DNA from: Ailanthus altissimus
Lineage: Eukaryota > Streptophyta > Magnoliopsida > Sapindales > Simaroubaceae
DNA length: 64,000 nucleotides
Direction of reading: 5' to 3'
Assembly: GCA_946807835.1 (NCBI GenBank)
Contig: OX327697.1
Location: forward strand, 6,649,001-6,713,000
Shown: piece by piece, positions 13,121 through 24,642 of the stretch
Position numbering within the stretch: the first letter of the stretch is position 1
Layout: every line of letters starts with the position of its first letter
Position numbers and translations under genes: made by a program
Notes under the pieces: model-generated
What the model was told of the DNA's origin: nothing
Seen by the model: the letters and a program-made list of their open reading frames with translations, nothing else
Database searches by the model: none

Positions 13121-13599
13121 GTATCCTTTAGCTACAAGTTTGACTTTGAACTTAGTTGGTTTAACTCCATTTATACCCATTTCCAAGTCTAATTCTTCAC
13201 GAGAGATGCAATCTCTTTGTTCATTGCTTTGGACTATTGCTTGTTTTGATAATAACTTATTATTATTTTTTTGTTTTTATTATTTAGTTCATTTCTTGTC
13301 ACTGCATCTATTGTTACTAGAGCGTAAGCTATTTAAATCTACATAACCATATCTAATATGTGGTTTTATATCTCTACTCTTTACATCTCTTACTGGTTGA
13401 TAGTCATCTAATTCATATGGATTTTCTTAGTTAGCTACTTCAGTTTCAAGAGCTCTTAACTTTTAAGTTGTTGGAATCTCCACTGAATAGTTTCATTTTC
13501 AATCTTCCCTCTAAAGTCTTGTCTTGATGCTATAACTTATGTTGATATTTCAACGTAGCTTATTCATTAAAGATTGCATCTTTAATTATGATGCACTTA

Positions 13600-14400
13600 G
13601 AAGGCCGAAGTTTATTGCACTATAATTTTAACCCTTGACCCCATCATGATACCCAACAAAAATACCCTTTAATGCTCTAAGCTAAAGTTTTCCTTATTTG
13701 ATGTATGCATACACTGGACAAACAAACACTCTTCTATATCTCAGATTAAAAGGGTGATCAAACCATTTTTCTTTTAGTGTTTTTGAATTAATGGCAGGTA
13801 ATGGACTTCTTTTCACCAGTTAAGCTACTGTGGTGGTTGCTTCTGCCCATAAATATTTTGGTAACTTGGCATTAAACAACATGTATTTTATTCTCTCTAT
13901 TAGAGTCTTGCTCTTTCTCTTAGCTTAGCCATTTTAATGAGGAGTGTGCTTAGAGTCTTATGTCTCAAAATCCTATTTTGTTCATCGTAGGTTTCAAACT
14001 CACCATTACAAAATTCTAATACATTATCTATCTTTAGTCTTTTTAGCTTTTTGCCAGTTTAGTTTTCAATGAGTATCTTCCAAGATTTGAAATTTTCAAA
14101 CACTTAGTTTTTGGTTTTTAATACATACACCCAAATCTTCCTTGAAAACTCATTTATCAAAGTTATGAAGTATCTTGCTCCACCATAAGAAAGTACCTCT
14201 GTTGGCTCTTAAAGGTCTGAATAAATATAGTCAAATGTGCTTTTTTTCCTATGCAAACTGCAATTTGTTGATGTTTTTTCCTAAGACACAATGTTTATAA
14301 AATTCTAGTGAATTTATTTTGTTATCCAATAGTTTTTGTTTACTTAGTTCATTTAGGCCTCTAAGACTCATATGACCATTCTCAGGTGCTACAATTTGGT
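13600..14400 (-). pseudogene. Element A: GAG-pre-integrase and integrase
   Basis: Minus-strand frames give ENGHMSLRGLNELSKQKLL (GAG-pre-integrase), then LEFYKHCVLGKN, then HTPH, stop, NG (the HTPxQNG motif region near 13921-13965), then ERIKYMLFNAKLPKYLWAEA and RRVFVCPVYAY. These appear in the normal Copia order. The domain is broken by stops and frameshifts and cannot be functional. Confidence 0.75.
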
Positions 14401-14954
14401 CTTATATTTTTCACAAGCATTGTAACTCATACTTCACTAAAACAAGTTGTTCCTTACAAGATATACAACTCATTTTTTATTTTTCCTTTCATTAACACTA
14501 TAGAGCCCTTCATAACTTTTAGTATTCCCTTTTTAGCTTTAAAAGAACACCATGAATTATCATACATGCCTAAAGAAATTAAATTTCTTTTTAGCTCAGG
14601 TACATACCTAACTTTATCTAACTCTTTATCATGCCATCACTCAGTTAAAGCTTAACATTTCCAAATGTCAACAATCTTACAAGCAAGATTATTTTTTAAC
14701 AAACTCTTTCCACCATCAATATAGTTCCATGAAGTAAACATACAGATATTTGGACATTTATGAAATGACCAACTTGAGTCTAAGACCTGCTCACCTTCAG
14801 TTCTATTGTTTGTCATAATTAAAAGATCTACAAATTCATATCTAAAGCCATATATATATGCTTATTCAAAATTGTCATCTGAATCAATAGCAATATTTCC
14901 ATCAGCTTCATGTTATTATTGTTTCCTTTTTTCTTTCTTTTTCTTTTTAGAAAA

Positions 14955-15335
14955 ATTTTAATAAAGTGCCATTCTCTGTGGCACTCATAACATTTTCTCT
15001 TCTTCATTTTTAATTGAGATTTATCCTTCTTGTTGCCCTTATTTTTCCCATCTATTTTTTCTTTTTATTGTCCTCTTACTGTCAAGGCATCTTTAGCACT
15101 TAAATCCTTGTTATCACTCATTTTCTAGATCTACTTAAAATTTAATGTAGCCTTGACATCTTTCATTGTTAGTGTCTCTTTATCATACATTAAGGTATCT
15201 ACTAAGTGTTCGTAGAAGTCAGGCGAAGTATTTAATATGGCTATAGCTTGGTCTTTAGATTTAATTCTTACTCGTATGTTTTCATTATCAAGAATGAGTT
15301 TATTGAAGTGACCAAGATACTCTTTTACAGACAAA
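14955..15335 (-). pseudogene. Element A: C-terminal half of gag with a partial zinc knuckle
   Basis: The segment at 15131-15334 reads LSVKEYLGHFNKLILDNENI, then LNTSPDFYEHLVDTLMYDKE, then TLTMKDVKATLNFK, a typical Copia gag (UBN2-type) pattern. Further left, KKRKCYECHREWHF is a damaged CCHC knuckle. The N-terminal half of the same gag lies beyond element B, at 21106-21494. Confidence 0.8.
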
Positions 15336-15430
15336 TGAGAATTTTAGAGAATGATATTGCTGTGTATTGTATTCCTTTTCTGTTTTTCACTTTTTTTGGT
15401 TACAATCTAACAGTGTATGCTTATACATAC

Positions 15431-15469
<39 letters not shown>

Positions 15470-15914
15470 ATGTGACTAATTACTACTTGTTTAGGCTATA
15501 ACTATTGTATATGAATTTCCTTAGGTGTGAGCTTCACCATTACACTACAAACATTATGTACTGTTGATGATCTTGGCTATTGATTCGAGATGCTTGTGCT
15601 TCTGACCATTAGATTCAACCAGCTGGGACAGCTTGCTCTTTCTAGGACAGTTGTGCAATTGCAGGTTAGGATAGTTATGCAATTGCATTTCTTTATATTT
15701 TCTACAATTGCTATCAAGGTTGTTATAGTATTGATGCAGCCTTTCTCCAATGATGGTTTTGTCCTCTTCAATCTATCTGTATTCATCCTCATCTATCTTA
15801 GTCATCCACTAAGCTACAGGCCACTCCATTTATTGTGCTATATCATCATTTGAGTTGGATTCTTCCATCTCAATCATCAGTTGAATGTCAACAACATTTC
15901 CATATCCTTTGACA
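15336..15914 (-). repeat. 3' LTR of element B
   Basis: 579 bp, TG...CA, aligning with 20289-21105. It contains a (TA)n run followed by a short (AC)n run of about 24 bases at 15445-15468, where the sister LTR has over 220 bases of CA. A frame at 15590-15853 (+) is within the LTR and is not a gene. Confidence 0.9.
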
Positions 15915-15923
15915 TCCCCCTTC
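15915..15923 (-). other. Polypurine tract of element B
   Basis: The minus strand reads GAAGGGGGA immediately before the 3' LTR start (TGTCAAAGG). This is the expected position and composition of the plus-strand priming site in Copia elements. Confidence 0.8.
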
Positions 15924-15959
15924 AAGCAAGATGGTCTGGTTAGAACATTCAGCTTGGTT

Positions 15960-17470
15960 TTGAGATAATGAAACCTATTATAGTTTAGGGGCTTGGTTAA
16001 AATGTCTGCTAGTTCATCTTTATTAAGTATATACCTAATTTTTAATTCTCTAATGCATGCTTTATCTCTAATAAAGTGTACATCAATTTTGATGTGCTTG
16101 GTGTGAGAGTGATAGACTGGATTGGATGCTAATGAGGTAGCACTTGTATTATTAGTCTATAGAATTGGAGGTCTGGTTAGATCAAATGAGAGTTCCTTTA
16201 AAATGGATGAAATCCAAGTAAGTTCAGCATTTGCCTGAGCCAATGCTCTGTATTCTAATTCTGCACTAGACCTTGAGACTATCTGTTATTTTTTTGAACT
16301 CTAAGACACTACACTATTTTCTAAGAACACCAGATACTCTCCTATAGACCTTCTGTCATCTGGATCACTTCCCTAATCAGTATCAAAGAAGGCTTTTAGT
16401 TCTAGATTGCTTATTTTCTTCAATTCTAAGCCAAATTGGGCTGTTTCTTTTAGGTATTTGAGTGCCCTTTTGCAAGCCATCCAATGTGAGTCTAAGAGGT
16501 TGCTCATGTACTGACTTAACTTATTGACAGTGAATGCTAACTCTTGTCTAGTGAAAGTGGCATATTGTAGGCTCCCTGTAGTGCTTCGGTAAAGTGTGCC
16601 ATCTAAGTTTTCTTTCCCATATATCTTGCACAATTTAATTCTAGTGCTCATAGGGGTAAAGCTCTCTTTGCAGTGATTCATGTTTGTCTTATTAAGTAGA
16701 TTATTTATATACTTGGTTTGAGACAACAGAATAGAGTTTGGTGATCTGTTTACTTTAATCCTTAAGAAGTAATGGAGTTCTCCTAGATCTTTGAGAGCAA
16801 ACTCAGTCTTTAGACTGTCAACCAGATGTTGAACTTCACCTTCACTGCTCACTGTAATTGATAATATCATCTATATAAATCAGTAAAAGAATCAGTTTAG
16901 TTTTAGACCTTTTCACAAATAATGATGTATCAGATTTGGTTCTATGATATCCCTAGATCATCAATGACCTTTTAAACTTGGTTCTATGCATTCTTTAGCT
17001 TGCATATATAATTTGGTCTTTTGTCATCTTCAAAACCTTCTACCTAACTCATATACATTTTCTTTGATAGTTTACAATTTAGAAATACATTATTGATGTC
17101 AATTCACCTGAGTTTTCAGTCCCTCATCAAAGCTAATGTGTGAATGATCTTGATGGTGCAGAACTTGACCACTAGACTAAATGTTTCAAGGTAGTCTATC
17201 TGTTGAGTTTGGTGATATGCTTTGGCCACTAATCTGGCCTTGTATCCTTCAACACTACCATCTGGCTTTTCTTTAATTTTAATGGTTTATTTATTCTTAA
17301 TGATCTTTTTATCAGGTGAGTATGGTATTAAATCCCAGGTGTTATTTTTCAACAAAGCTTCAAATTCTTCTTTCATGGCTAGTTTTCACTTAGGATCAAG
17401 TAGAGCTTCTTCAGTGAAGTTAAGGGTGTTTATGGTTTTGTTGACAATGTTTAAGTATAGTTTTGGTTTG
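15960..17470 (-). pseudogene. Element B: reverse transcriptase and RNase H
   Basis: The longest open piece, 16373-16870 on the minus strand, contains LKDLGELHYFLRIKV, LLSQTKYINNLL, LYRSTTGSLQYATFTRQELA and ALKYLKETAQFGLELKK. It is preceded in the same region by LIYIDDII (YxDD catalytic box, minus strand of about 16861-16885). RNase H sequence continues to about 15960. RT converts the element's RNA to DNA and RNase H removes the RNA. The frame is cut by stops and frameshifts between these pieces. Confidence 0.85.
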
Positions 17471-17849
17471 TAGATACCAGATTTTAATAGTGTGATCATG
17501 GGGTATGAGGATGAGATAGTTGAAAGTGAGGGTTCTACAATAGTGTGGTCGAAAGGCAGGTTTTGATTATGTGTTCTTGTATTGTCACTAGTGTCATCTA
17601 TTTAAGTGTTGTTGTTAAGCATGGATTTTGTTTGTTCTGAATTTGTGAGTTAAGCAGAGGTATCTGAGGCTGCTGGTAAAATGAATAAGTCCAGGCTTGA
17701 ATCAATTACAATGCTTGGTTGGTTTTGGTTCAGGTTAAGCTCTTTGTACAAAAACTGTTGACAAAATATGTTTGACTTATTGACTGATTTATCATTATTG
17801 GTTTTGAACTCTAGATCGGTTTGAAATGGAAAGGATTTTTCATTAAAAT

Positions 17850-18720
17850 TCACATATCTGCCTTGTATACTCTACCAGTGTGATGTTGACATAAATATCC
17901 CTTATATTTTGGACTATACCTTATAAACACACACTTGGATGTGTGAAAATTAAACTTATTTTTGTTGTAGGGTCTCAGATATAGATAACATTCACATCCA
18001 AAGATTTTTAGAAAGTCATAGTTAGGTTTATGCCCAAACAACGTTTTATATGGTGATATGTTTTTGAGTGTTGTGAGGGTAGCTTGTTGATGAGATAAGT
18101 AGCAGTGTGCACTACTTCCCACCAATATCTCATTGGCATGCTAGCTTAAGCCAAAAGAGTAAGTGCAGTTTCTGTGAGGTACCTATGCTTTTTCTCTATT
18201 TTTTCATTTTGGTGATGGGTGTGAGGATATGAGTATCTCTGTTGGACTCTTTCTTGTTTAAGATAAGGTTCTAGTGCTATAAATTCACCCCCCATATTAT
18301 ATTAGACAGTCATTATAACATATCATAGTAATTTTTCAATGTGGTTTATGAAATTCTGGAATATATGATAAGTTTATGATTTTTTGGACAAAGGATAGAT
18401 CCATGTGTAACTTGTATAGTCATCTACTATGGCTATGTAATATTTATATCCTTTGTTGGATAATACAAGTGTAGGTCCCCATAGGTTAACATGGATTATT
18501 TCAAGTGGATTAGTTATTTTTGTAGAGGTTTTATGAAATGATAGTCTTTGTAGTTTGCCATATTGATAGCCTTTGCAAAAGGGGAATAGTATATCTGCAG
18601 CACGTTTATTCATATATGTAAACTCCTTACATTAAGATATTATGTCCTTAAGCACCTTTACATTAGGATGACCTAATTTTCTATGCAAGTGTTCAAATTG
18701 TAGGTTGCTTAAGGGCTGCT
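17850..18720 (-). pseudogene. Element B: GAG-pre-integrase and integrase
   Basis: The minus strand reads LHRKLGHPNVKVLKDI (pre-integrase), then FCKGYQYGKLQRLSFHKTS and IIHVNLWGPTLV, then GYKYYIAIVDDYTSYTWIYP (18374-18613), then NISPYKTLFGHKPNYDFLK and IFGCECYLYLRP (17850-18125). In the first catalytic motif (usually H.DLWGP) the Asp reads Asn, so even a repaired frame would lack the first acidic ligand. The segments are separated by frameshifts. Confidence 0.85.
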
Positions 18721-19184
18721 GACCTTTACTTTCTGGATCTTGTAACTTATTGACTTCAAGAGCACACACAGACAGCATGGATACTAGACCTAACTCATTA
18801 TGACTAGACACTATTTGATTTGGTTGGTAAAGAGTTGTAGTATAGAACTATGGTGTTGTTGATAGTGGGTACTGTAGTTGATAGAGCCCCTCCTTAGCCA
18901 CTGTTAGAAGTATAACATTCCCCCCGTGTCTTTTCCTTCACAACACACCATAACTTGTTAAATTCAAGAATCACATCATTTTCTTTAGTTAGTCTAAAGA
19001 TGCTTATTAGTTTTTTTTATTATTTCTAGCACATGTAATACATCTTTTAAATTAACTGCCTTAGTGTATAGTGTGTATGATGGAAGTGTAATACGACCTA
19101 TATGAGCAATAGCAAGGTTTTGACCATTACCAACTGTAAGCTTCTGACTGCCTTGGTAATCATTGCTGACATTGAGGTTACTGA

Positions 19185-20260
19185 GATTGTTGATGATGTG
19201 ATTTGTGGCTCCACTGTCAAGGTACCATGCTGGATCATTTCCTTATTCTGCTATGGCTATATAGGCTTTCTTAGATTGTTTTTGGTTGTATAGTTTGGGC
19301 ACAAAGCCCTTCTTAAACCTGTGCAAGTATTCTGCTGCTATGTACTTGGGCTTGTGACAAATTTGACACACATCTACACATTCTTGACCTCTAGCTTGTT
19401 GAGTTTTGCCTCTCCCAATACCAGGTGGTATATAGCTGCTGTTGTTTCTTCATTGATTTATGAATCCCCTGTTGTAGTTTGATTTGCCCTTTGCTCGCCA
19501 GTTTTTCTTTTAATTCCAACTTGCTTAAGTGAAATTAGCATAATTGTTTATTGGTGCTTCAAAGGTGTCCTCACTGAAGTTGGTTTCAGACCTATTCTCT
19601 TAGCTCAAAAGTAGGGCATACACATCAAGAAGATTCATTTTATCAAGTTTGGAAGTGACATTTACAAAAGCATAATCATAGTCATTCCAAAGACCACCAA
19701 GGATGTAGTCAATGAGTTCTTAATCAGTGACTGAACTTCTAGTACATCTCAGTGCCTCTGCAAGGCCTTTCATCTTCATATAGTACTGAGTGATAGACAT
19801 GGACCTCTTTTTGGTGCTTTGAATCTGGTTTTTGAGTTGAATGATTCTTGCTTTAAAGTGTGATGCAAACAGTGTCTCAAGTGTGTTCCGAAGCTGGTAA
19901 GAACTTGTGCATTCAATGACTGCACCAAGCATTCCTTCTGAGAGTGAGGACATCAACAAGCTCATCAATGATTAATCTTGCTTCATCCAGATCAGATGTT
20001 CAGGATTATATGTGGTGATAATAGAGTTATCATCATCCACTGTGATATTTACTTTTCTTGGGCATAGTATTGTGCCATCGATGAATCTCATGAGATTATT
20101 TGCCTTGATACTAGGTAGAACTTGTGATCTCCATAACAGATAATTAGTGTTTGATAGTTTGATGGGGGCTGAGAAAATAAATAAGTTGATGTGTGTAGTG
20201 TTGATTGATGATGCGACAGGATTGGTTTGAGTGTTTTGGTTAGTTAAACTGTTGGCCCTT
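19185..20260 (-). pseudogene. Element B: gag, zinc knuckle and protease
   Basis: Gag (19720-19968, minus) includes YQLRNTLETLFASHFKARII, then QLKNQIQSTKKRSMSITQYY and MKMKGLAEAL, a UBN2-type gag core. The knuckle near 19321-19372 reads CQICHKPKYIAAEYLHRFKK; the final Cys of CCHC is Tyr. The protease signature WYLDSGATNHIT lies on the minus strand of 19190-19236 and keeps the catalytic DSG. Frames between these are shifted. Confidence 0.8.
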
Positions 20261-20264
20261 GTTT

Positions 20265-20277
20265 GGCTCTAATACTA
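20265..20277 (-). other. Primer-binding site of element B (initiator Met-tRNA type)
   Basis: The minus strand reads TAGTATTAGAGCC, one or two transitions away from TGGTATCAGAGCC, the sequence complementary to the 3' end of plant initiator methionine tRNA. It lies about ten bases inside the 5' LTR, as expected for Copia. Confidence 0.8.
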
Positions 20278-20288
20278 AGTTAAAAAAA

Positions 20289-21105
<817 letters not shown>

Positions 21106-21494
21106 CATCCATAGACAGGGCACACAACTTCTTCTTCACGTATAGTCTATTGACCAAGGGCTTAGTCATGAACCAAGTATCAAGCTTATCCTATAGACCT
21201 CTAGAAGTAGTTTCTTTGGTTACTTCTAGATTATTTTGTCCTTAAGATAATGAAAAATTGCAGTATGTGCTTTCTTATTAAGTTGATCTCTTTCTTTTTG
21301 AATTTGGAGGACTTCTTTTAGATCTTTGACAAACTTTTCCTTAGATGTTGAAGTTACAAGTTTTTGATCTTTACCAGCATTAAAGACATCATCCTCTTCA
21401 TCATATAGATACCTATTGATTTTTGCTTCAATCACCTAAAAGATCAATACTAGCTTCATCTTGATTTTCATACAAGAAAGTCTCTGTCACCATT
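21106..21494 (-). pseudogene. Element A: N-terminal half of gag
   Basis: The minus strand starts near 21494 with MVTETFLYENQDEASIDLLG, then RYLYDEEDDVFNAGKDQKL, ERDQLNKKAHTAIFHYLKDK, and finally EVTKETTSRGL, stop, DKLDTWFMTKPL and YVKKKLCALSMD at 21106. The last part matches the Copia gag pattern W..L...Y..K...N.LYLK..L. Stops and a frameshift break it, and element B separates it from its C-terminal half at 15334. Confidence 0.75.
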
Positions 21495-21542
21495 AAAGAT
21501 GGTAACTTCTGCCTTTGGAAGAGTCCCCATGACAAGACAACA

Positions 21543-21553
21543 GCTCTGTACCA
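21543..21553 (-). other. Primer-binding site of element A
   Basis: The minus strand reads TGGTACAGAGC, equal to the Met-tRNA-type TGGTATCAGAGC with one base missing. It sits three bases from the LTR end (...GTTAACA). Confidence 0.75.
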
Positions 21554-21556
21554 GTT

Positions 21557-21981
21557 TGTTAACTCTATAACCAGGTTCAAGAATGTATAATTAACCAATT
21601 TAGTAGTCGAATCAATATTAATCAATTTTAAAAGGGTTTTAAGATAAAAAAGAAATCTGAAAATGCAAAAGCAAGAAACTGGAAACACTTTGCTTATCCA
21701 CGGTTAAAATAGTCTCTGGCTTGAAATTTTAAAGGGATGATTTTAGAAAGCAATTTACAAGCTTCACGCAACCTTGGCTCACTCAAAATGATCAATAATT
21801 CATAAAAATTAAAAAACAAATCACTCATTTTGCACCGAAAACTAGTGTTATATGCCCAGCAATTCAGTTACTTCTCTGTATTTACAGCTGTAACAAACTT
21901 TAATAGCTCAGGACCCCACTTGCTTGCCACGTCAACAAACTCTTAACAACCTTTAATTGATTTTTGAAATATTTTCCTCCA
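21557..21981 (-). repeat. 5' LTR of element A
   Basis: It starts TGTTAACTC and aligns with 7074-7530. The right end is approximate; similarity fades after tcttaacaac at 21950. No clean target-site duplication was found for A. Confidence 0.75.
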
Positions 21982-24642
21982 TAGATTCTATTTAAGGAAA
22001 ATTTGTTTATGGTGGTCTTGGATTAAGACAGCGAAATCCCCATGCCTAATAAACTTGACTCATGATAATTCGTGCAGTGAATGCATATAAGAATAAGTTG
22101 GATTTGAATTTGAGTGTATGTATCTTCTCTTATGGCATCTCAATCATGTTCTGTTATTCACGTTGAGGTGTGACCTCTATCTAACCATTCAATTATCAGG
22201 TTAAGAAAAAGCAGTTCATGAACATGAAATTTGGTTCAATTTCAATATGCATAGATATAGAAACCCAGTCGTTGTCACTTGACAAGGTTATTTAACAGAG
22301 TTTCTCAAGTCATGGAAATGCTATTGATTAGCACAAACAAACTAATATGTACATATATATATATATATTATTTTCTTTTCATTGGTTCATTACTGCACTA
22401 TGAATGAATTATGATGCCATAAAAATCATCAAATAAATGTCATTGAAATGGACGAGGCCTTGCTCATAGTGATAACTTCTGAGAAAAATGGAGCTGTTTT
22501 TTGTACACATTAGTAGTTGTTAGCTTGAATGTGCAAAACCAAGAAAGAGGAACTAGACAAGAATGCATGGGGTGATGACTGATGGTACGATTATTTAATG
22601 TTATGGACATTGCATGAGATTAGGTCATTGCATCGATAATCATGTACCTTGCTTCACTTGAAAAAGAAAGGAATTTGAAATTCATATATCTTTCTAGAGA
22701 CATGGAAATTCACAGGCATTAATATTATTCAGAAATGTTGTCTCCCAGTATGCAAGTTGCATGAGAATACACGCATTTCAAATCCATGCACCAGTAGGGA
22801 ACAGTTATTTAACTCCTAATTTTAGACATTGAATTGATTGGCCTCATTATGATTCTCTTCTCTGTGTTCTGATTCTCTGAAATCAAGTAAAACTTGTTTG
22901 ACTTGAAAATAAAGTTAAAGCAGTCGATCGATTCTCCAAAAAGTCAAAGGCATCTTTGACAACCTCTATTTTTTTAGGATCTTTCAAAAAGATCTTTGAA
23001 ATTTGAAGAAATTAAGCAATAGCTTTTCAAATTTTGATATGAGTTTTAAAAATCTTGCAATCACATGTCCATTAATGATAATGTATTATTAAAAATTATT
23101 TATTTTTTACATATTTAATAATTAGGAATCGCAAACTTATCGTTTGCTAAGAAAAATTAAGTTAGGAAAAGATCTCCGTCTTAAATTTAACACCCCACGT
23201 AGAACTAGTAATTTTACCTAATTTTGAAAAAATATATATTTGAAAGGAATATATCGGCCCGGAGCCAATAAGTACCGTAAAGATAGATCGTTCTTTTCTA
23301 TGCATGAGATGCGAAAGCTTTTTGTCTTATTAGGAATTTGCAGTATGGAAAGCCTTACTCAAGGTATTTATACACCAAGGAAAATTTTGTATGATTGAAA
23401 CAATGCAGAACCTTCGAAACAAAAAATTATATGGAATGCAAATTCATAGAAAGAAAAAAAAACGAAAGTATTATAGTTTAATATTTTATTTAATCATTAT
23501 CAATTTAAAATATTTTGCAATTTTTCATATTTTTCCTTTGATCAATTTTTATATCATGATCATTGTTTTTATGTAATAGTTATTTTTATATAGATTAGTG
23601 ATTTAATATCTATGTAAAGTTGTAGTTATTATTTAAGGCGAAAATTCAAAAACTCTAATTTTTCTAACAAAAAGCAGTCAAGAATGCGAGGTGGGGACTT
23701 GAAAAACCACGTGAAAGTAACATGCATGGAGGCAAATATTGCAGAACCCCTCAGCTAAATAGATGAAATCTTCTAACTCTATCTGCAGAGGGAGAATATT
23801 ATTTTGCACGGAGCCGAAATTAGGAACCTCTCAAGTCACCATATTTGGCCAGATGTTGGTATTAGATTATACAAATTCAGCAATCTAATTATGATTGAGC
23901 TTACTCCTCGAATGAGATGAAAAAGTGTTCGAACATGATTTGATAATCATGAGTCATTAGATCTTCACAAAATGATAAATTCACATTTGGATTTGGCATA
24001 GTTTTATCATTTTATTTTTGTTGGTCAAATTTTATGTCGATCGACGTTTTGTTTTGTTTCGCTTTTTGCTTTTTAGGTTTTGACGTATCAAAATATATGA
24101 ACCCTTTTGGGTCAATGTGAAATCTATGACTAAATCATATTCAAATTTTTGCTTTAGTAAATGGCAAAAATACAAAAACCAAATACTGAACTGACAGCTG
24201 AGGGAATAATGGCATTCGCCAGTCAAGAATCCAAATAGAAAAGGAGAGAAACCTGCTAGATATATATGATGGGGGCGATGGAGATAGAGACCATTCAATG
24301 GATACAATGGACGGCAGGATTCTCTTCTCTAGAAAAAAGAGTGGGGTAGTTTTACTTTCTTTCGAAGAACATTCAGAAATTCACTTTTCAACTGAAACAT
24401 CATGCATCTTATAAATCTTTAAGGGAAATGAAATGAATCTTCGATGCACCCACCATGTTCAAAAGGGAGAAAAACTATCGTTATACCAATTCAAAAAATT
24501 TTGAAGGAGTGTATTTGAACGTGCTTCTGTGAGTAAAAACGTATATAATAAACATTTCTTATAAATTGTAGGCGATACTTAGTTTAATTGGAACAAGCAT
24601 TTGCAATTCACACTTGCATTGGCCATAATTTATATTTGTAAT
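21982..24642. other. Intergenic stretch without recognised genes
   Basis: Mostly AT-rich. A short (TA)n run lies near 22350-22368. The frames at 23391-23576 and 24032-24307 have low-complexity compositions and no recognisable domains. I see nothing else supportable. Confidence 0.5.
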
